From Rhodoferax antarcticus ANT.BR (GTDB lineage: Bacteria; Pseudomonadota; Gammaproteobacteria; Burkholderiales; Burkholderiaceae_C): a stretch of DNA of 64,000 nucleotides. The stretch lies in contig NZ_MSYM01000005.1 of the NCBI RefSeq assembly GCF_001938565.1, forward strand, positions 124,001-188,000, given 5' to 3'. Shown piece by piece: positions 7,814-15,936 of the stretch (positions are counted from its first letter, which is position 1; each line of letters opens with the position of its first letter). The notes under the pieces were generated by a model, which was not told where the DNA came from, ran no database searches, and was given only the letters and a program-made list of their open reading frames with translations. A program made the position numbers and the translations under genes.

Positions 7814-8967
7814 GCGGCCTCCGGCTGATCGGGTGTGGAAGGGTTGACCGGGTTGACCGAATTGACCTGGGCATGGCTGGCGCGCAGCTTGCGCACCAAT
7901 TCAAGCTCGGCCTGAAAGTCGACGTAGTGCGGCAGTTTCAGGTGCTGAACAAAGCCCGATGCCTCGACGTTGTCGGCGTGCGAGAGCACAAATTCTGCGT
8001 CTTGCACCACGGCAATGCGGGGCTCGCCTAACTCGTCGGCGCGCAAGGCCCGGTCCACCAGCGCCATCGCCATGGTTTTGCGCTCGGCACCGCCAAAGGC
8101 CAAGCCATAGCCTTGGGTGAACTGCGGTAGCACATCGCGACTGCCGCTGAACTGGTTGACCATCTGGCATTCGGTGATTTCCAGGTCGCCAATGTCGATG
8201 GCAAAGCCCAGTTCGTCGGGCTCCAGTTCGACGCTGACACAACCCCGGCGGATTTCGCCGGCAAACGGGTGTGAGTTGGCGTAACCGCGCTGGCTGGCGT
8301 AGCCCATGCCGAGCAGCCAGCCTTCGTCAGCACGGGCCAGGGCTTGCAGGCGCAGGGCACGGTCAGCGGGAAACATCAGCGGGTTACGCGTCAAGTCGGC
8401 TGGCGTGTTCTGGGCATCGGGCTGCGGGGTTTCCAACAGGCCTTCTCGTGCCAAAAGCTCGTTGATGCGCGGCACGCTTGCGCTAGTAGCTTCAATATTT
8501 GTGGCAAAGGTGACCGCGCCGACTGGCGTTTGCGGGGCGGTCATGGCTTCACCGCAGCCCTCAGCCAGCAGTGCAAAGTCCAGCAGGCGCTGGGTATAGT
8601 CATAGGTGGCACCGAGTAACTGGCCGCCCGGAACTTCTTTGAAGGTGGCCGAGATGCGCCGCGTCAAGGCCATGCGCGCCGTGTCGAGCGGCAGCGCATA
8701 ACCCAGACGCGGCAAGGTGGTGCGGAAGGCGCGCAGCAAAAAAATGGCTTCCACCAGGTCGCCGCTGGCCTGCTTGATGGCCAGTGCGGCCAGTTCGGGG
8801 TCATACAGTGAGCCTTCACTCATCACCCGATCCACGGCCAGCGACAGTTGCGCGCGGATTTGCGCCACCGACAGTTCGGCAATGCCGGTGTCACCGCGGC
8901 GTTGCGCGTCGAGCAAGCGCCATGAACTCTCAATCGCGGCAGCGCCGCCCTTGACAGCAACATACAT
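7810..8967 (-). CDS. phnI: C-P lyase core subunit PhnI
   Basis: 385 aa from the ATG at 8967 (MYVAVKGGAAAIESSWRLLD), the standard PhnI N-terminus; a longer reading starting further upstream runs through phnH and is rejected. Hallmarks include QIRAQLSLAVDRVMSEGSLY, ALAIKQASGDLVEAIFLLRA, GYASQRGYANSHPFAGEIR and LPHYVDFQAELELVRKLR near the C-terminus. PhnI provides the nucleosidase activity in the PhnGHIL step, replacing adenine on ATP by the phosphonate. It starts 1 nt after the phnH stop. Confidence 0.96.
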   Translation of the reverse strand: MYVAVKGGAAAIESSWRLLDAQRRGDTGIAELSVAQIRAQLSLAVDRVMSEGSLYDPELAALAIKQASGDLVEAIFLLRAFRTTLPRLGYALPLDTARMALTRRISATFKEVPGGQLLGATYDYTQRLLDFALLAEGCGEAMTAPQTPVGAVTFATNIEATSASVPRINELLAREGLLETPQPDAQNTPADLTRNPLMFPADRALRLQALARADEGWLLGMGYASQRGYANSHPFAGEIRRGCVSVELEPDELGFAIDIGDLEITECQMVNQFSGSRDVLPQFTQGYGLAFGGAERKTMAMALVDRALRADELGEPRIAVVQDAEFVLSHADNVEASGFVQHLKLPHYVDFQAELELVRKLRASHAQVNSVNPVNPSTPDQPEAA

Positions 8968-8968
8968 A

Positions 8969-9568
8969 TCAAACCCTTTCCAGTCGCTGCACGCGGGTGG
9001 TGCGTGGCAAACCCAGGCACCTGTCACCGCAGGTAAAAATGATGTCCACACCCTGTGGAAAAGCCGCATGGTTGGCTTGCCACTGCGCCCAAAAACCGAC
9101 GGGCAGTCCGGCCAGGTCAAGCTGACAACTGTGCTTGATGCCGGGTCCGCGCCCTTGCGTTGGCGCGCCACCGTGCAAAGCAGGCAACTCAATCAGCACG
9201 GTGGTGGAAAACTCGGGCGAGGTCGCCGTACCAGCGGCGAAGGCGTTCAGGTTCAGGCCATCCTGACTGGCACGCACCACGGCAAAGCTGGCCAGCTCAG
9301 GCAGCGTCGTCACTGGCGCGCCGGTGTGAAAACGCAGCCAGTACTGCGAAGGTGCATCATCTTGTTGCCACCAGACCGGCGTTTCATCGTCGGTCAGGCT
9401 CAGCAGCAGGCGCGCCATGGCCCCACCTAGCGCCACACCGGGCAAGGCCGGGCCAACGTTGCAAACCTGGCCGGGCCGGGACAGCGCGTTGAGCACTTCC
9501 CGAAAGGCCTGTTGCGACTGGTGCACGGCATCGGGCATGGCAGCCGCCAAAGTGGATGTTGCGTTCAT
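8969..9568 (-). CDS. phnH: C-P lyase core subunit PhnH
   Basis: 199 aa. Recognised by HQSQQAFREVLNALSRPG at the N-terminus, LLLSLTDDETPVW, and the C-terminal half ending PQGVDIIFTCGDRCLGLPRT. PhnH is a catalytically silent PLP-transferase-fold dimer that forms part of the PhnG2H2I2J2 core. Its start overlaps the phnG stop by 4 nt. Length and order match other C-P lyase operons. Confidence 0.94.
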   Translation of the reverse strand: MNATSTLAAAMPDAVHQSQQAFREVLNALSRPGQVCNVGPALPGVALGGAMARLLLSLTDDETPVWWQQDDAPSQYWLRFHTGAPVTTLPELASFAVVRASQDGLNLNAFAAGTATSPEFSTTVLIELPALHGGAPTQGRGPGIKHSCQLDLAGLPVGFWAQWQANHAAFPQGVDIIFTCGDRCLGLPRTTRVQRLERV

Positions 9569-10038
9569 GCTTCGCCCCGTACAAAAGTAAAAAATTCGAC
9601 CTTGGAGTCGGCCACGTCCTGCTGCCTGCGCGCCCGCGCCGCAGCCTGGCTTTGTGCCAAGGGCGCGATCAGCGTGCGTTGCAGCGCGTCATGCTGCAGC
9701 GGGTCTTGCAGCAGGGCATCAAACAATGCCGCCAGTTCCGCTTGACGCTTGTTGCGTCCCAGCGTGTAGGCCACCCCCAAAGGGCCGTGCCCCAGGCGCA
9801 CTGCGCAGCGCACCACCGTGGCTTCGCCCAGATTGAACGCATTGCCGGTGCCGCCCACGCGGCCACGCAGCATGAGCATGCCGACTTCAGGCGGGCGTAC
9901 CTGCTGCAGCGGCTGTCCGGCTAGCAGGTCGGTATGCGCTGCGTAAGCGGCTTCGAGTTGAGGCTGTGTGGCGCGTGTCAGCACCGCCAGCCAGGCCGGG
10001 CGCTGTAAAAATGTGTGTGATGTTGAGTCGCTTGTCAT
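9565..10038 (-). CDS. phnG: C-P lyase core subunit PhnG
   Basis: 157 aa; the first gene of the minus-strand phnGHIJKLM run. The family pattern is clear: PAWLAVLTRATQPQLEAA, MLMLRGRVGGTGNAFNLGEA, VVRCAVRLGHGPLGVAYTLG, and the C-terminal DSKVEFFTFVRG. PhnG is a structural subunit of the C-P lyase core with PhnH, PhnI and PhnJ. The ATG at 10038 has only a weak ribosome site. A PhoB-box-like direct repeat on the opposite strand overlaps the start codon. Confidence 0.94.
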   Translation of the reverse strand: MTSDSTSHTFLQRPAWLAVLTRATQPQLEAAYAAHTDLLAGQPLQQVRPPEVGMLMLRGRVGGTGNAFNLGEATVVRCAVRLGHGPLGVAYTLGRNKRQAELAALFDALLQDPLQHDALQRTLIAPLAQSQAAARARRQQDVADSKVEFFTFVRGEA

Positions 10039-10050
10039 ACAGATGTCTAA
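10032..10050 (+). promoter_or_regulatory. Pho-box-like direct repeat between phnG and phnF
   Basis: Reads TTGTCATACAGATGTCTAA, matching 13 of 19 positions of the E. coli Pho box, with the two TGTC half-sites 11 nt apart as required. It is oriented toward phnF, 88 nt ahead of that start, and overlaps the phnG start codon. Phosphate-starvation control of phn genes is well known; this specific site is only a candidate. Confidence 0.35.
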
Positions 10051-10138
10051 ATCAGTTGGTAGAGTAGATTATTCAGTTCAATGCAGGCGATCTGACTTGT
10101 CCACGTCCTGTAGTTCACCCCGCCAACATGAAAGATTT

Positions 10139-10897
10139 ATGACATTCGAAAGAATTACGCCAAGTGCACCTGGGCGTCGCAGCGGGGTGACCGTGTGGCG
10201 CCAGATCGCCGATACGCTAACCACCGAAATCCGCGACCGCGCCTATGCCACCACAGGTCGCCTGCCCGGTGAGGTCGAGCTATCGGCCCGCTTCGGTGTC
10301 AATCGCCACACCCTGCGTCAAGCCGTGGCGGCACTGCAAACCGAAGGGCTGGTGCGCATCGAGCCCGGGCGCGGCATGTTTGTGCAGCATGAGTTGCTGG
10401 ACTACGCCTTGTCGCGCCGAACCCGTTTCAGCGAAAACTTGTTGCGCCAGGGCTTGCTGCCGAGCAAGCAACTGCTCACCGCCCGTGAGTTACCTGCGCC
10501 AGCGCGTGTTGCCAGTGAGCTTCAGCTTGACCCCGGCACCCTGGTGCTGATGGTGGAAACCCTCGATGAAGCCAATGACCAGCCGGTCGGCTTGGCCACC
10601 GCCTACTACCCGGCAAAGCGCTTTGCAGGTCTGCTGGAACGCCTGGGGGATGGTTCAAGCATCAGTGACATCCTGCGCCATTTCGGCGTGCAAGACTACC
10701 TGCGGGCGCGAAGCCGTGTCACCACGCAGATGCCCTCCGACGAAACCGCACGCTTGCTCAAGCAGCCGGTGACCCGGCCGCTGCTGTGCGTGGAATGCCT
10801 GGACGTGGACATGAACAAGCGACCCATCAAATACGGCGAAACCGTCTTTTGCGGTGACCGCGTGCAACTGGTGGTGAACACGGGAGACGAACAATGA
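10139..10897 (+). CDS. phnF: Phosphonate utilisation GntR-family regulator PhnF
   Basis: 252 aa from the ATG at 10139. The N-terminal winged helix (about residues 18-80) carries VWRQIADTLTTEI, GRLPGEVELSARFGVNRHTL and GLVRIEPGRGMFV, typical of GntR/HutC regulators. The C-terminal UTRA ligand-binding domain includes SISDILRHFG and the final GDRVQLVV. PhnF generally represses phn genes and responds to phosphonate or phosphate status. It is divergent from phnG across about 100 nt and heads phnF-DUF1045-phnN, whose junctions are 4-bp overlaps. Confidence 0.93.
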   Translation: MTFERITPSAPGRRSGVTVWRQIADTLTTEIRDRAYATTGRLPGEVELSARFGVNRHTLRQAVAALQTEGLVRIEPGRGMFVQHELLDYALSRRTRFSENLLRQGLLPSKQLLTARELPAPARVASELQLDPGTLVLMVETLDEANDQPVGLATAYYPAKRFAGLLERLGDGSSISDILRHFGVQDYLRARSRVTTQMPSDETARLLKQPVTRPLLCVECLDVDMNKRPIKYGETVFCGDRVQLVVNTGDEQ

Positions 10898-11589
10898 ACC
10901 GGCGCTATGCCATTTATTTCGCGCCTCAGAAACACGCACCCTGGTGGCATTTCGGCAGCCACTGGCTCGGGCGCGACGAGTTTGACGATGTGCTCCTGGC
11001 GCAGCCCACACTGCCAGACATCGCACCAGACGAGCAGGCGCTGGTAACCGCTGAGCCCCGGCGCTATGGCTTTCACGCAACGCTGAAGGCGCCGTTTCGC
11101 TTGATTGGCGGTCATACGGAGCAAGATTTGCTGGCACGCCTGCACACATTGGCGACAGTGCTCAAGCCAGTCACGCTGAGCCCCTTGCAAGCGAGTGCGC
11201 TGGGCAATTTTGTTGCACTGACCCCGGCCGCCGAGTCCGCGCAATTGCAGATATTTGCCGCTGCTTGCGTGACCGAAGTCGATGACTTGCGCGCACCGCC
11301 AAACGCTGCCGACCTTAAGCGCCGGCGCATTGACGCGCCTGATGCGCGTGGGCTTGAACTATTGCAGCACTACGGCTACCCGCATGTGCTGGAGCGCTTT
11401 CGCTTTCATTTCACGCTCAGTGGCGCGGTAACGGCCCAGACGCAGCAGCGCCTCATTTACGCGGTCAGCCCCGAGATTGACCGACTCAACGCCCTGGCGC
11501 CGTTGGTGCTGGATCAGCTTTGCCTGTTTGTCGAGTCTGCGCCGGGTGCTGCATTTCTGCGTGTGGCCGACGTGCCGGTGGGCGCATGA
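10894..11589 (+). CDS. DUF1045 phosphonate-operon protein (2H phosphoesterase-like)
   Basis: 231 aa. The N-terminus MNRRYAIYFAPQKHAPWWHF and the paired motifs YGFHATLKAPFRL and FRFHFTLSG fit the DUF1045 family found next to phnN in C-P lyase loci. The two HxT motifs are those of the 2H phosphoesterase fold, suggesting hydrolysis of a cyclic phosphate such as an intermediate of phosphonate breakdown. That activity is an inference from family and position. Start overlaps phnF (ATGA) and its stop overlaps phnN, so it is co-translated with both. Confidence 0.9.
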   Translation: MNRRYAIYFAPQKHAPWWHFGSHWLGRDEFDDVLLAQPTLPDIAPDEQALVTAEPRRYGFHATLKAPFRLIGGHTEQDLLARLHTLATVLKPVTLSPLQASALGNFVALTPAAESAQLQIFAAACVTEVDDLRAPPNAADLKRRRIDAPDARGLELLQHYGYPHVLERFRFHFTLSGAVTAQTQQRLIYAVSPEIDRLNALAPLVLDQLCLFVESAPGAAFLRVADVPVGA

Positions 11590-12134
11590 ACGGCGCCTGG
11601 GTGTTTGTCTGCGGTCCGTCGGGGGCCGGCAAGGACAGCGTGATGGCCGCTGCGCGCGCGTTGCTGGCAGATCGGGCCGACATCGTCTTTGCCCGGCGCA
11701 TGGTGACGCGACCGCCCCATGCAGGCTCGGATCATGACCCGGTATCTGGGGGGGAATTTCAGACGCTACTCGGTTCTGGTAGCCTATGCTGGCATTGGTG
11801 GGCACATGGCTTTGTGTATGGCATTGACAGCAGGTATGCGCAGGACGTGCTGTCCGGATGCTTGGTGGTGGTGAACGGCTCGCGCGCACATGTGAGCAAC
11901 TTGCCAGTCTCGCCACAGTTGCGGGTGGTGCAAATCAGCGCAAGCCCACAGCAATTGGCCCAGCGCATGACACAGCGTGCCAGGGACTCTGCCGATGCCG
12001 TCACCCGTCGGCTGGCGCGCAATGCAGACTTTGCCGACATAGCGGCAGATTGCCACATCGTCAACGACACAACACTGGCTGTCGCTGCCCGGCAATTGGC
12101 CGACTACATGACGACTCTGGCCGTCACGCCGTGA
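11586..12134 (+). CDS. phnN: Ribose 1,5-bisphosphate phosphokinase PhnN
   Basis: 182 aa from the ATG at 11586, which overlaps the previous stop. The guanylate-kinase-like P-loop GPSGAGKDS is at about residues 10-18, followed by FARRMVTRPPHAGSDHDPVS, the nucleotide and substrate segment of the family, and the VVVNGSRAH strand. PhnN converts ribose 1,5-bisphosphate from the C-P lyase pathway to PRPP. It ends the plus-strand phnF operon and converges on phnE. Confidence 0.93.
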   Translation: MNGAWVFVCGPSGAGKDSVMAAARALLADRADIVFARRMVTRPPHAGSDHDPVSGGEFQTLLGSGSLCWHWWAHGFVYGIDSRYAQDVLSGCLVVVNGSRAHVSNLPVSPQLRVVQISASPQQLAQRMTQRARDSADAVTRRLARNADFADIAADCHIVNDTTLAVAARQLADYMTTLAVTP

Positions 12135-12150
12135 TGGCGACGACGAATTC

Positions 12151-12199
12151 ACTATTTATTTAATAGCTGCTTGCGCCTATGAAATAAGGGCTAGAGGCC
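12151..12199 (+). repeat. Interspersed 48-bp repeat, copy 2 (forward, reference copy)
   Basis: The clearest copy: CTATTTATTTAATAGC hairpin, then TGCTTGCGCCTATGAA, then ATAAGGGCTAGAGGCC. It sits 17 nt after the phnN stop. Used here to define the family. Confidence 0.85.
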
Positions 12200-12216
12200 C
12201 ATTTATCTTAAATTAT

Positions 12217-12345
12217 GTAACTACTTAGCTGTTTCCGGCATCGTCATTGCGAGGAGCGCAGCAACGCGGCAATCCAGGAAGTCAGGTGGTCTGAATTCAT
12301 GGATTGCCACGCTACGCTCGCAATGACGGTAGCTGAGTAGTTACC
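12217..12345. mobile_element. MITE-like palindromic element between phnN and phnE
   Basis: About 129 bp. The ends are inverted repeats GTAACTACTTAGCT and AGCTGAGTAGTTAC (13 of 14 pairs). Inside is a second inverted pair, CGTCATTGCGAG and CTCGCAATGACG (perfect), extended by CGCGGCAATCCA against TGGATTGCCACG. The 7-bp direct repeat AAATTAT flanks the element at 12210-12216 and 12346-12352, as expected for a target-site duplication. No coding capacity. The inner GTCATTGCGAG palindrome is a type seen in many bacterial genomes. It lies between convergent genes and could also act as a bidirectional terminator. Confidence 0.75.
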
Positions 12346-12351
12346 AAATTA

Positions 12352-13158
12352 TTAAATCACCGCCTCGCGGATGCGAGCTGAGATGATGTCCAGCAAGGTC
12401 ACGGTGATGACGATGATGATCATCACGGCGCAGGTTTCAGCATACTGAAAAGCGCGGATGATTTCCCACAGCACCGCGCCAATGCCGCCTGCGCCCACCA
12501 TGCCCACGACTGATGCCGAGCGCACGTTGGACTCAAACCGGTACAGCGAATACGAAATCCACAGCGGCAGCACCTGCGGAATGACGCCATAAACAATTTC
12601 TTCCAGCGCGTTGGCACCGGTGGCGCGAATGCCCTCGATCGGCTGCGCATCAATCGACTCGACGGCTTCTGAAAACAACTTGGCCAGCACGCCGGTCGTA
12701 TGCACAAACAGAGCCAGCACCCCGGCAAACGGCCCTAAACCCACGGCCACAATGAACAACATGGCGAACACCATCTCGTTGATGGCGCGCGCCGCGTCCA
12801 TCAGGCGACGAATCGGCATGCGAACCCAGACAGGTGCGATGTTGGTGGCCGACAGCAGCCCCAGCGGAATGGCAAATATCACCGCCAGCACCGTGCCCCA
12901 CAAGGCAATCGCCAGCGTGACACCCATTTCTTCAAGATAGAAACGCCATTGACTAAAGTTGGGCGGAAAGAAATCCGCGGCGTAAGTGACCATGTTGCCC
13001 GAATCGCGCACCAGATCCAGCGGTCGCATGTCGGCACTGCGCCAGGATGCTGCCAACAACGCCAGGGCTACGCCCCACAGCAACATGGTCAGCAAGCTGG
13101 TCTTTGGCGCGGCCAGGTGCGGTGATGGCGCTGGGCGCATGGGGACAGGGACAGTCAT
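12352..13158 (-). CDS. phnE: Phosphonate ABC transporter permease PhnE
   Basis: 268 aa from the ATG at 13158 (GAAGT upstream). A BPD-type permease with about six hydrophobic segments: [18 protein letters not shown], the [19 protein letters not shown] region, [20 protein letters not shown], and two C-terminal spans ending [20 protein letters not shown]. The EAA-type loop is around [20 protein letters not shown]. Only one PhnE gene is present. It is the last gene of phnC-phnD-phnE and its stop abuts the MITE-like element. Confidence 0.93.
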   Translation of the reverse strand: MTVPVPMRPAPSPHLAAPKTSLLTMLLWGVALALLAASWRSADMRPLDLVRDSGNMVTYAADFFPPNFSQWRFYLEEMGVTLAIALWGTVLAVIFAIPLGLLSATNIAPVWVRMPIRRLMDAARAINEMVFAMLFIVAVGLGPFAGVLALFVHTTGVLAKLFSEAVESIDAQPIEGIRATGANALEEIVYGVIPQVLPLWISYSLYRFESNVRSASVVGMVGAGGIGAVLWEIIRAFQYAETCAVMIIIVITVTLLDIISARIREAVI

Positions 13159-13199
13159 GGCAACTTCAATCAACGGGTGTCAATCAGGCAAACGTTGGC

Positions 13200-14162
13200 T
13201 TATTGGCTAAGCGCAGCGAGTTGCTTGTCCACTTCAGCGATCTTGGTCTGTTTTTCGCTGGCCGCCAGAGTGGCATCCATTTCAAGCTTGTTCTTCAGCT
13301 TGAACAGCTCAAGCTGGCGAATCGGGGTCAGTTGGGCATTGGTGGAAGCCTTGAAGCCCGACAGCTTGGACAACTTCATCAAGACATCCTTTTCCTGTTG
13401 GCTGCCGGTGCCGTAGCTGTAGAAGAAGTCTTTGACGCTCTTCTTGGTGACTTCGGGCAGGTCCTTGCGCATCACCAGCGGGTCCAGCGGAATCAGCGGC
13501 GAAGTCCAGATGACGCGGATCTGGTTGAACTTCTCGGGCATGCGCTCTTTGAGCTTATCCAGGTTTTCGCTGTTGTTGGTCGCCACGTCAACCTGCTTGT
13601 TGGCCACTGCCAAGGCGTTGCTTTCGTGGTTGGCGCTGCGCGCGACCTTGAAAAAGGTCTTGGCATCGATGTGGTTTTGGGCGAAGACATAAAAGCTCGG
13701 CACCAGGAAACCGGAAGTCGAATTAGGGTCGCCATTGCCGAAAGCCAGGTCTTTGCCATGCTTGAGCATGTCGTCCAAGGACATCAGCTTGCTGTCCTTG
13801 TTGACGATGAGGTGCGAGTAGTAGCCCTGCGTGCCATCCGCATTGACCATTTGGGCAAAAACTTCACCGTTGGCGCGGTCCACCGCTTCCATGGCCGATT
13901 TGTTGCCAAACCAGGCGGCATGCACCTTGTTGAAGCGCATGCCTTCAATGATGCCGGCGTAATCGGATGCGAAAAAGGCATTGATCTTCATGCCGGTTTT
14001 CTTGGCCATAGCATCCAGGATCGGCTGCCAATCGGTTTTCAGATTTTGCGATGACTCGGTCGAGATGATGCCGAAATTGAATTCCTTCATTTCCTGCGCG
14101 TGGGCCGGTGTCAGGGCAAACAGTGCCGTAGCAGCCAAGCCAGTGAGTAGTTTCTTGATCAT
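13200..14162 (-). CDS. phnD: Phosphonate ABC transporter substrate-binding protein PhnD
   Basis: 320 aa periplasmic protein. A Sec signal peptide MIKKLLTGLAATALFALTPA ends at an AHA-Q cleavage site near residue 23. The mature part has the PhnD pattern: FGIISTESSQNLKTDWQPIL, INAFFASDYAGIIEGMRFNK, VHAAWFGNKS, and DLAFGNGDPNSTSGFLVPSF. It captures phosphonates for the PhnC/PhnE importer. It follows phnC by about 42 nt and precedes phnE by 41 nt. Confidence 0.95.
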   Translation of the reverse strand: MIKKLLTGLAATALFALTPAHAQEMKEFNFGIISTESSQNLKTDWQPILDAMAKKTGMKINAFFASDYAGIIEGMRFNKVHAAWFGNKSAMEAVDRANGEVFAQMVNADGTQGYYSHLIVNKDSKLMSLDDMLKHGKDLAFGNGDPNSTSGFLVPSFYVFAQNHIDAKTFFKVARSANHESNALAVANKQVDVATNNSENLDKLKERMPEKFNQIRVIWTSPLIPLDPLVMRKDLPEVTKKSVKDFFYSYGTGSQQEKDVLMKLSKLSGFKASTNAQLTPIRQLELFKLKNKLEMDATLAASEKQTKIAEVDKQLAALSQ

Positions 14163-14204
14163 GAAATTTCCTAGAGGGTTAAAAAATGCGGGGGAGAGTT
14201 CAAC

Positions 14205-15068
14205 TCAGGCGGCTTGCGCCAAAGGCACCGGCCAAGCCCGATGGGGAACGGGTTTTGCCTTGTCTTCAAGGCTCGAAATATGGTCGCCAAGCGACAAAAT
14301 ATCATCGGCATCGGCGCCATACAACTCGCGTAAAACAGCAGGCGTGAGTCCGACCGAGGGGCCGTCGTACACCACCCGACCCTGATGCAGGGCAATGGTG
14401 CGCGGGCAATATTTGATGGCAACGTTGACCTGATGCAGCGACACCACCACGGTGCACCGGTCTTCGCGGTTGATGCGCGCCAGAATGTCCATCACCTTGC
14501 GGCTTGATTCGGGGTCAAGCGAGGCGATGGGCTCGTCGGCCAGCACCACTTTGGCACCCTGCACCATGGCGCGGGCAATGGCGGCGCGCTGCTGCTGGCC
14601 ACCCGACAAGGTCGAGGCCCGCTGGGCCCAGCACTCGTCAATGCCAACGCGGCGCAAGGCCTCGATGCCGCGCGCCTTTTCCGCCTGGGTGAACCAGCGC
14701 AACAGGCTGCGCCACATCGGCACCTTGTGCAAGGTGCCGGCCAGCACATTGATGATGACCGGCAAGCGCCCAACCAGATTGAACTGCTGGAACACAAAGC
14801 CGATGCCCTCCCGAATCTGGCGAATGTCGCGGGCAATCTGGCCACCTTTCTGGACAGTTTTGCCATGTATCTGGATCAGACCCTGGGCTGAGCCGTCACC
14901 CGCCATCAGCCCGGCCATGTGCCGCAACAAGGTGGACTTGCCGGAACCCGACGCGCCGATCAAAGCCACCATCTCACCGGTGTTGATGGTCAGATTGACA
15001 TCCTGCAGCGCCTTGCGGCCGCCCCGAAAGGTCTTGTTCAGCGCACTGATATGAATAGCTGTTGGCAT
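14205..15068 (-). CDS. phnC: Phosphonate ABC transporter ATPase PhnC
   Basis: 287 aa from the ATG at 15068, supported by AGGA 8 nt upstream. ABC ATPase with Walker [11 protein letters not shown]-loop [20 protein letters not shown] (a PhnC hallmark), signature [15 protein letters not shown], Walker [13 protein letters not shown] and H-loop SLHQVNVA. The C-terminal tail of about 30 residues after the GVLR-like [11 protein letters not shown] segment is slightly longer than usual. First gene of the importer operon. Confidence 0.95.
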   Translation of the reverse strand: MPTAIHISALNKTFRGGRKALQDVNLTINTGEMVALIGASGSGKSTLLRHMAGLMAGDGSAQGLIQIHGKTVQKGGQIARDIRQIREGIGFVFQQFNLVGRLPVIINVLAGTLHKVPMWRSLLRWFTQAEKARGIEALRRVGIDECWAQRASTLSGGQQQRAAIARAMVQGAKVVLADEPIASLDPESSRKVMDILARINREDRCTVVVSLHQVNVAIKYCPRTIALHQGRVVYDGPSVGLTPAVLRELYGADADDILSLGDHISSLEDKAKPVPHRAWPVPLAQAA

Positions 15069-15108
15069 GGTTTTTCCTGAAACGATGGTCGAACCATAAC
15101 GACGCAAT

Positions 15109-15127
15109 ATGTCAAAAACGTGTCAAA
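15109..15127 (+). promoter_or_regulatory. TGTCA direct repeat resembling a Pho box, upstream of phnC
   Basis: Reads ATGTCAAAAACGTGTCAAA: two perfect TGTCA half-sites 11 nt apart, 14 of 19 matches to the Pho box. It lies about 40 nt upstream of phnC but is inverted relative to it and points to the decayed gene at 15188. The spacing is right and the orientation is not, so function is uncertain. Confidence 0.35.
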
Positions 15128-15187
15128 AAAGTGGCACGCAGGCAAGCCTGAGGCAATACCAGATCCCTTTGCTCTGCTGCCCACCCC

Positions 15188-15760
15188 ATGAACCGACACC
15201 TCTGGCTACTGGCCATTTGCCAGGGTCTGTTTTTGACCAACAACGTGACCTTTATTGCCATTAACGGGCTGGTCGGTTTCAGTCTGGCGCCGCTGGGCTG
15301 GATGGCCCATGCTGCCGGTGATGGGTTACGTCGTGGGTGGTGCGTTTTCTACCGGACTGGTGGTGGCGCTGGGCAGCGCGCTGCTGTGTGCCTATGCCGC
15401 TTTTAACCACAACTTCTGGCTGCTGTGCGCCGCCACGCTGGTCGCTGGCTATTGCAACGCTAATGGCAATCTGTAACGCTTTGCTGCGGCCGAACTGGCT
15501 GGCAGCGCCTTTCGTGAAAAGGCGGTGTCGCCGGTCATGGCCGGCGGCCTGATCGGCGCGGTGCTCGGCCCGAACCTGGCCGCGCAGACGCGCGGTTTGA
15601 CACAAGCACCCTTTGTTGGCGCCTATCTGGCGCTGGCCGGGGTGGCACTGTTGTCGATGGGGGTGCTGAGCCTGATCACTTTTACACCAGCACCGGCTAA
15701 AGTGGCTGGCGATGGGGGGCGGCCCCTGAAAGAGATCATGCGCCAGCCCACACCTGGTTC
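15188..15760 (+). pseudogene. Major facilitator superfamily transporter, decayed
   Basis: Begins cleanly (MNRHLWLLAICQGLFLTNNV) but is broken three times. One extra C near 15312 shifts the frame (GWMA continues as LPVMGYVVGGA in the next frame). A TAA at 15475-15477 interrupts NANGNL before RFAAAELAGSAF. After about residue 190 the sequence stops resembling a transporter and joins a cupin remnant. The full family is about 400 residues, so half is lost. The membrane segments that remain are typical MFS helices. Confidence 0.8.
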
Positions 15761-15769
15761 GCGTCTAGA

Positions 15770-15913
15770 GTGGTCGAGGGTGGCATTTTTTCGCTGGTAG
15801 GCTGCACGGTGGCACCGGGTTTTGATTTTGCTGACTTTTGCCTGGCTGACCGGGCTGCGCTGGTGGCGGCTTTCCCACAGCATCAGCAGATCATCCAGGC
15901 GCTGACACGTTGA
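15770..15913 (+). pseudogene. Cupin_5 (DUF985) protein, C-terminal remnant
   Basis: A different frame from the MFS remnant reads VVEGGIFSLVGCTVAPGFDF, then ADFCLADRAALVAAFPQHQQ, then IIQALTR and a stop at 15911-15913. The CTVAPGFDFADF motif is characteristic of the C-terminus of cupin_5 proteins (family length about 140-170 aa). The N-terminal two thirds are absent, so a deletion fused the end of this gene to the MFS gene. Confidence 0.7.
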
Positions 15914-15936
15914 ACGCTGCCAAAGCGCAGCCTTAA

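Noticed and set aside
8480..8510. Repeat-like CTTGCGCTAGTAGC in phnI
   Set aside because: Too short and lacking the hairpin and AAGGGCTAG end.
8968..9192. N-terminal extension of phnI
   Set aside because: It runs through phnH in another frame and lacks family similarity; the standard start MYVAVKGG is at 8967.
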